DNA of 64,000 nt. It comes from Druceiella hillmani. Its lineage: Eukaryota > Arthropoda > Insecta > Lepidoptera > Hepialidae. Each line of letters starts with the position of its first letter. The first letter of the stretch is position 1. The notes under the pieces were generated by a model, which saw nothing but the letters and a program-made list of their open reading frames with translations, ran no database searches and was not told where the DNA came from. Location of the stretch: the NCBI GenBank assembly GCA_039881145.1, contig JAYKKI010000095.1, forward strand, positions 4,577,501-4,641,500, written 5' to 3'. A program made the translations under genes and the position numbers. Below, piece by piece: positions 59,600 to 64,000 of this stretch.

Positions 59600-59840
59600 C
59601 TTATTTGAATTGATTCCGTCTTAACAGAATATAATTACAAACTTCGTCTTAACTGATAGGTTTCACTTCAATTGATTGTGTATTCTTGATCCCAATATTT
59701 TTGGCCATTACCCTTTTAAGTTTCTGTCCTGAAAAAAAATCCGTTCCAATACGAAAGAAAAACAATCGGAAACGTGAATAATCTTTAAGGTTAAGTTTTT
59801 TTTTCTTTTTGACGTACAAAATTCTAAAAGACATCGATAT
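59600..59840 (+). mobile_element. Dispersed 'ttccgttttt' repeat, 3' fragment
   Basis: Decayed end module: 'aatacgaaagaaaaacaatc' near 59749, 'aaggttaagttttttttt' near 59787 and 'gacgtacaaaattctaaaag' near 59811. It lies directly after another copy of the same family. Confidence 0.45.
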
Positions 59841-59867
59841 CTCATGAATGTTACGGGACGGATTTTC

Positions 59868-60039
<172 letters not shown>

Positions 60040-60382
60040 TTCCTGTTGGGTTGTTGTGAAACTAAATTAGAGCATTAATACAATATAACCAAACTTATAT
60101 TTCCAGGGATATATTTGAATAACTGGACTTTTTTCAGAAATATAATTGTATTTTTGCCACTGATTTATAATATATATAACTTGCAATGTGAGTGGAGAAA
60201 AAACCGTTAACGCTTAATTATAACTTATATTTGACTAAGTTTTATTGTCATAATAAACCTCACTATACATTTTTTTCTCTTCGATTCAGAACCAATTATT
60301 TCTGAGTACGTTTTTGTTTTGACTTGGTCTAGAAAATTTTTGATTGAAGGGTGAAATTTAGTCAATAAATTTAATACTGAAC

Positions 60383-60701
60383 TTTGGACGAAAGAATGGA
60401 AGATATTGAATATATTTGGCGTTAATTTTGTAGAAATTCATTATTCACAATTATATGAAACTACGTGATGCAGTATTATTTCTACTTTTTTTAGTTCTTT
60501 ACCACGACCTAGGTTTCGTTGTATTACATCTTCAGGTGAGCAAAAATATCAATCTTTGCTAATAGCCCACCTGAAGATGTTGTAATACAACGAAACCTAG
60601 GTCGTGGTAAAGAACTAAAAAAAGTAGAAATTGTACTACATCACGTAGTTTCATTTAATCGTGAATGGAAGATATGGCATCTTCCACTCATTCGTCCAAA
60701 A
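60383..60701. mobile_element. Fold-back element: about 320-bp imperfect palindrome
   Basis: Core arms 60455-60541 and 60565-60653 are reverse complements over nearly 90 bp with few mismatches and include 'accacgacctaggtttcgtt' and its complement. A 23-nt spacer separates them. More diverged pairing continues outward: tttggacgaaagaatggaag near 60383 against cttccactcattcgtccaaa near 60681-60700. No coding. It is consistent with a fold-back type DNA element. Confidence 0.9.
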
Positions 60702-60704
60702 ATT

Positions 60705-61535
60705 GCTGTTGACCATATGAAAAAGCAAAAATTAAAGAAATAAATAGCTACACTTATGTTAATTTTAGAATTAAATTAAGTTCCAAAACCATTTCCAACT
60801 TATCACGTAAGACACAATACCAAAGTTATAACTTTGTTTAAGTAGAATTATGTCAATTTCAGAACACGGCTCCGGCTTATCGTGATAAAAACACCTTGCA
60901 ACGATACCTCCACTTGTGCTATTGGTTCTATGTTTGTAGCTGGAATTGCATCTTATTGACGAAGTATGCGAAATCGTTAACGTCTACGAGACGGGTCCAG
61001 CAGGCGACAATAAAACATGCTACACGCGTTGAAAGCGACACTTACTCCTGGCCATCTTTCTTCCAATACGACACTTTTATGTCGTCTCCGAGAACTCCTG
61101 AAATAGCAATCAGAAGGACTTATTTTTTTATGTTTACCATTCATATCCCAGTTTAATTGCTCTGCTTTTAATACTGTAAACAGGAGTACTTGGGAAGTGC
61201 AAATTAAACTTCATTTCAAATGTTTGATCTGATTTATGCGTAGTTGCATTTTGAAGATCAAAAGGAAAATTATCTTGGTAAAAATTGGATCACTGATTAA
61301 TATATTTTGAAATATTTTGGTAAATTAGACAATATACACTTATATTATAAATGGAAAAATGGTTTTGTGAGTATATTTGTTTACCGCATTTTCATGCAAA
61401 TTTTGCATACTTATAGCTTGTGTCGTAGAAATGAAATTAATATTTAATTTTTTTGCAATTAAAAAGTCATCCTGTTAGGCATAAAAGTGTGAACATTAAT
61501 ATGTATATATGTTTACATAGCTAGTGTATAACATC
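60705..61535. other. Mostly non-coding; GC-richer patch at 61000-61120
   Basis: The patch contains 'gacacttactcctggccatc' and 'cgacacttttatgtcgtctc' and is non-repetitive. An 86-codon plus frame (60896-61156) has no domain. Candidate regulatory element only. Confidence 0.25.
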
Positions 61536-61539
61536 GTCA

Positions 61540-62258
61540 TTAGGTCCATACATGCACGCACATTCGTACCTTGTCTGAGTTGTTTCAATTCCGGACTCTG
61601 TCAGGTCCACCTGTCCGTGGCCCGTTGGTTGTTGTGTGTTCTCACAGGTTAGGGTTACCAATAACAGAGTATTCAGTGGTATACGGAATAATACGACATC
61701 ATGATATATTCATTAATTAGTGGAAAATTAGCAATCATTGCATTTGCGTCGGATAAAAAGTGATACAACTTTTTAGTCGAACACCTTATCGTCCGGGTAA
61801 CAGCAAAATGACCGAAGTCAGTGACAACGCATGCACATGTCAGGACATCGGCCGGGAAACTGAAACTCCGGACAGGCCAAGTTTAAATAAGTTCATGCAA
61901 AATCTGTGCAACTCTATATAAACAATTATTCCACCACTAACTTTATTTTGAACATTCCATTTCCTTTCATATTCCACTCCGTAATCATTTTCCTTACTTG
62001 GCTCAACCCAGATCCAAAACCCCATCCGACATATTCAATTGGATTATTTTTGTTTTTTTGTTCTTTTTGGTCTCATTTGTTGTTTTTCAATATTTTACCT
62101 TTTACATATTGTTGTCATGTGTAGCTATCTGCCCATCCTATCTGTTTATTAATACACTGTAACTTTAAGAGATTGTTAACTGTAAGAGATTGCTCCTGTA
62201 GCAATAAGTTTACCAAATAATTGTTCGTCGAATTTATAAATAAATAAATAAATAAATG
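61540..62258 (+). mobile_element. Probable retroelement 3' region with (AATA)n tail
   Basis: The right end has 'taactgtaagagattgctcc' then 'tgtagcaataagtttaccaa' (62178-62217), which folds as attgct/agcaat. A tail aataaataaataaataaat (62237-62257) follows. A simple tetranucleotide tail is typical of non-LTR retrotransposons. A near-duplicate phrase 'aactttaagagattgtt' sits just upstream (62161). No protein remnant is readable to the left, so only the 3' end is supported and the left limit is a guess. Confidence 0.5.
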
Positions 62259-62264
62259 TTTTCA

Positions 62265-62955
62265 TCTCTGACCCAACCCGGTACGGAAATGGTATCGACC
62301 CGGCCCGAATATGTCTGGATAAATCTTAAACCTTAGAAATATTCCGTATTTTCCATTTTCCAAGCGGCCGGTTATAAACGTAAGTTTGAAAAATTAAAAA
62401 AAAATAATCGAAATGTTTCGAACTCACAAAAAATAACTTTTAACAATAACCACAGAAAAAAATAAAATAGTATCGTTTAATGCCAAAAACAGCTTTTCTG
62501 ATTGATAGATTAAAAGAGTAATAAGCTAGTATTTACACACAGGCCAGTATTCATTTAATTATCTTCAATTTTCTATTTAACATTCTTGTTGAAGTCTTGT
62601 GATTTCAAACTTGGGTATCGCGTTTGTTTTATTTTTTTAAATAGTATAGGGTGTAAGGAAATATTTTTTCTCTCTTTGTTTTCGGTTTCAAAATGAGTAA
62701 AAATTAACCCGGTTTATTTAGCACCGACTTGAAAAGAATGTTAAAAATAAATTTGTAGATAACTAGATGAAATAGACATAACCTAACCTAACCTGTTTGT
62801 ACCCACATCCAATCTATAAATCAGAAGATATATTTTCAACATAAAAGGTTATTTTTTTTCTTTCGATATTTTTATTTAAGTAAAAGTCATTAGAAAATAA
62901 GAAAGTCATTTTATTTTATACTTTTTAGTGCAAAATAGATATATACGGTATTAAA
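62265..62955. other. Non-coding DNA with a short (CCTAA)n run
   Basis: About three units of ccta(a) at 62781-62796 (taacctaacctaacct) match the insect telomere repeat TTAGG in reverse, but the run is too short to argue for telomeric origin. Nothing else recognised. Confidence 0.35.
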
Positions 62956-62959
62956 TGAA

Positions 62960-62989
62960 CATGAATACACGTATTCATGCATAGATACC

Positions 62990-63032
<43 letters not shown>

Positions 63033-63055
63033 ATGCATGAATACGTGAATACATG
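62960..63055. repeat. Hairpin arms flanking a (TA)n tract
   Basis: catgaatacacgtattcatg then catagata (62960-62987) pairs with tctatgcatgaatacgtgaa then tacatg (63030-63055) with two mismatches. The (TA)n tract forms the loop. This layout suggests a small palindromic element whose centre has expanded as a microsatellite. Confidence 0.8.
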
Positions 63056-63059
63056 TAGT

Positions 63060-63815
63060 ATGTATACACACGAACATGTCAGTTACATTATCCTCTTGGC
63101 TTCACCGTAGTTGATGCTTCATGCCTTTGTATAAACTTGGTTGCTTCATGCTTTTGTATCTACCTACATACCTACTTATATCCTAATTGTTTTTTGTTCT
63201 AACTTTAATTGTACCTTGTTGCTTAATATACTCGTACCCATACAATACCCTACTTAATATCCTAGTTGCTTAGTATACTTGTACAATACTGACCTATTTA
63301 CCTACTGATTTTATAATTGCTTCCAGCCCTTGTATATACAAGGTACACGCTTAACCACTTGTTACGACTTTACTTATTTTTTCCGAGTTCATAGATTTTG
63401 GATTCACTATCTTCCGCCTCCATCATCAGACCCTAGCCATCATTATATCCAAAAGACTCAAACTCGTTGATTCACTCCCCGCGATTGAGTTCTATCACCA
63501 TCTTCTAGTTCTATTGTCAGACCCTGGCCACTACCTGTAATTAAAGTACATATAGAGACCAAATGAGTTCAGATAAATGCAACATTTTTCTTATTCTACA
63601 TTTAGTGTGGGATATTTTTGACAGCCCTCGTTCAAAGATTCTCAAACCTTTTTATTTTAGGTATTACTTCTTCAAAGTAAACTTAAAAATATGCTAAAAA
63701 ATATGAAAAAAACTTATGAAAATAAAATGCCTACTTGTAGGAAAAAATGATTGTATTTATTTAATGATATATAGTCGTATAAACATGATGCTTATTTATA
63801 AATATATATTTATAC
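63060..63815. other. AT-rich non-coding DNA, no gene seen
   Basis: Repeated short phrases (ttgcttcatgc, cctacttaatatcctagttg) around 63110-63300 give a weak degenerate repeat. No gene. Confidence 0.35.
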
Positions 63816-63820
63816 ATATT

Positions 63821-63823
<3 letters not shown>

Positions 63824-63868
<45 letters not shown>
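63824..63868. repeat. (TA)n microsatellite
   Basis: About 22 TA steps. Confidence 0.95.
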
Positions 63869-63872
<4 letters not shown>

Positions 63873-64000
63873 CACTACATTTTTACACCTATGAAAGATA
63901 AATAAGGCAATATATTTATTTTCTGTATTCACAGCCATTTTCTCAGAAACCAAATAACACAGTATCTTGCAATTTAGCATAGCAATACAACTCATTAACC

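Noticed and set aside
62781..62796. Telomere-like (CCTAA)n run
   Set aside because: Only about three units; too short to indicate an interstitial telomere and expected by chance in AT-rich DNA.

Overview
This is an AT-rich stretch of eukaryotic nuclear DNA, almost certainly from an insect and most likely a moth or butterfly. The reasons are the AT-rich background with one isolated GC-rich exon, the mix of non-LTR retrotransposon relics (Jockey/CR1-like, R1-like and two RTE-like), mariner and pogo-type DNA transposon relics, a tRNA-derived SINE, and many decayed copies of a dispersed repeat carrying the phrases 'ccggccaagtgcgagtc' and 'agggttccgt', which I associate with lepidopteran genomes. 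No bacterial, phage, plasmid or organellar gene organisation is visible, and there are no operons, ribosome binding sites or CRISPR arrays.

Host coding content is very small. The one segment I would defend as a host exon is at about 4300-4472 (+): GC-rich, strongly biased to G/C at third codon positions, and ending in a consensus GTGAGT splice donor. The next exon is not recognisable. The simplest reading is that most of the window is intron or intergenic DNA around a gene with very long introns. Several GC-richer non-repetitive islands (12590-12870, 27770-27980, 41560-42040, 49420-49680, 57090-57190, 57635-57730, 61000-61120) could be conserved regulatory elements, but this cannot be tested from one sequence.

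Mobile-element layout from left to right: mariner transposase remnant 5285-5845 (-); Jockey-like LINE with endonuclease and reverse transcriptase 9120-10870 (-); R1-like LINE C-terminus 11215-11900 (-); an internally repetitive element 14260-14970; RTE-like LINE 21778-22550 (-); stem-loop-bearing element 24290-24740; tRNA-Pro pseudogene 26557-26637 (+); RTE-like LINE 28580-29160 (+); possible Helitron 3' end at 30157-30184; Jockey/CR1-like LINE with 3' tail 30340-32230 (-); fold-back element 34950-35315; SINE 36940-37085; pogo/jerky-like DDE transposase 38480-40470 (-); long palindromes at 57523-57635 and 60383-60701; LINE/SINE 3' end with (AATA)n tail 62140-62258. Every protein-coding element is broken by stops and frameshifts.

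Tandem repeats are the other main theme: a roughly 200-bp satellite (16690-18860) with an internally amplified 81-bp derivative, a recent 213-bp duplication (19141-19562), 38-bp (42945-44080), 45-bp (46836-47190), 40-bp, 31-bp and 30-bp minisatellites, a decayed array of about 200-bp units (54220-55040), and many (TA)n and (CA)n microsatellites. Most long open frames in the window come from tandem repeats whose unit length is a multiple of three or from simple repeats, and are not genes. I found no convincing new biological system. The best leads are the nested satellite, the stem-loop cluster, the shared 3'-end module of two retroelements, and the long perfect palindromes.
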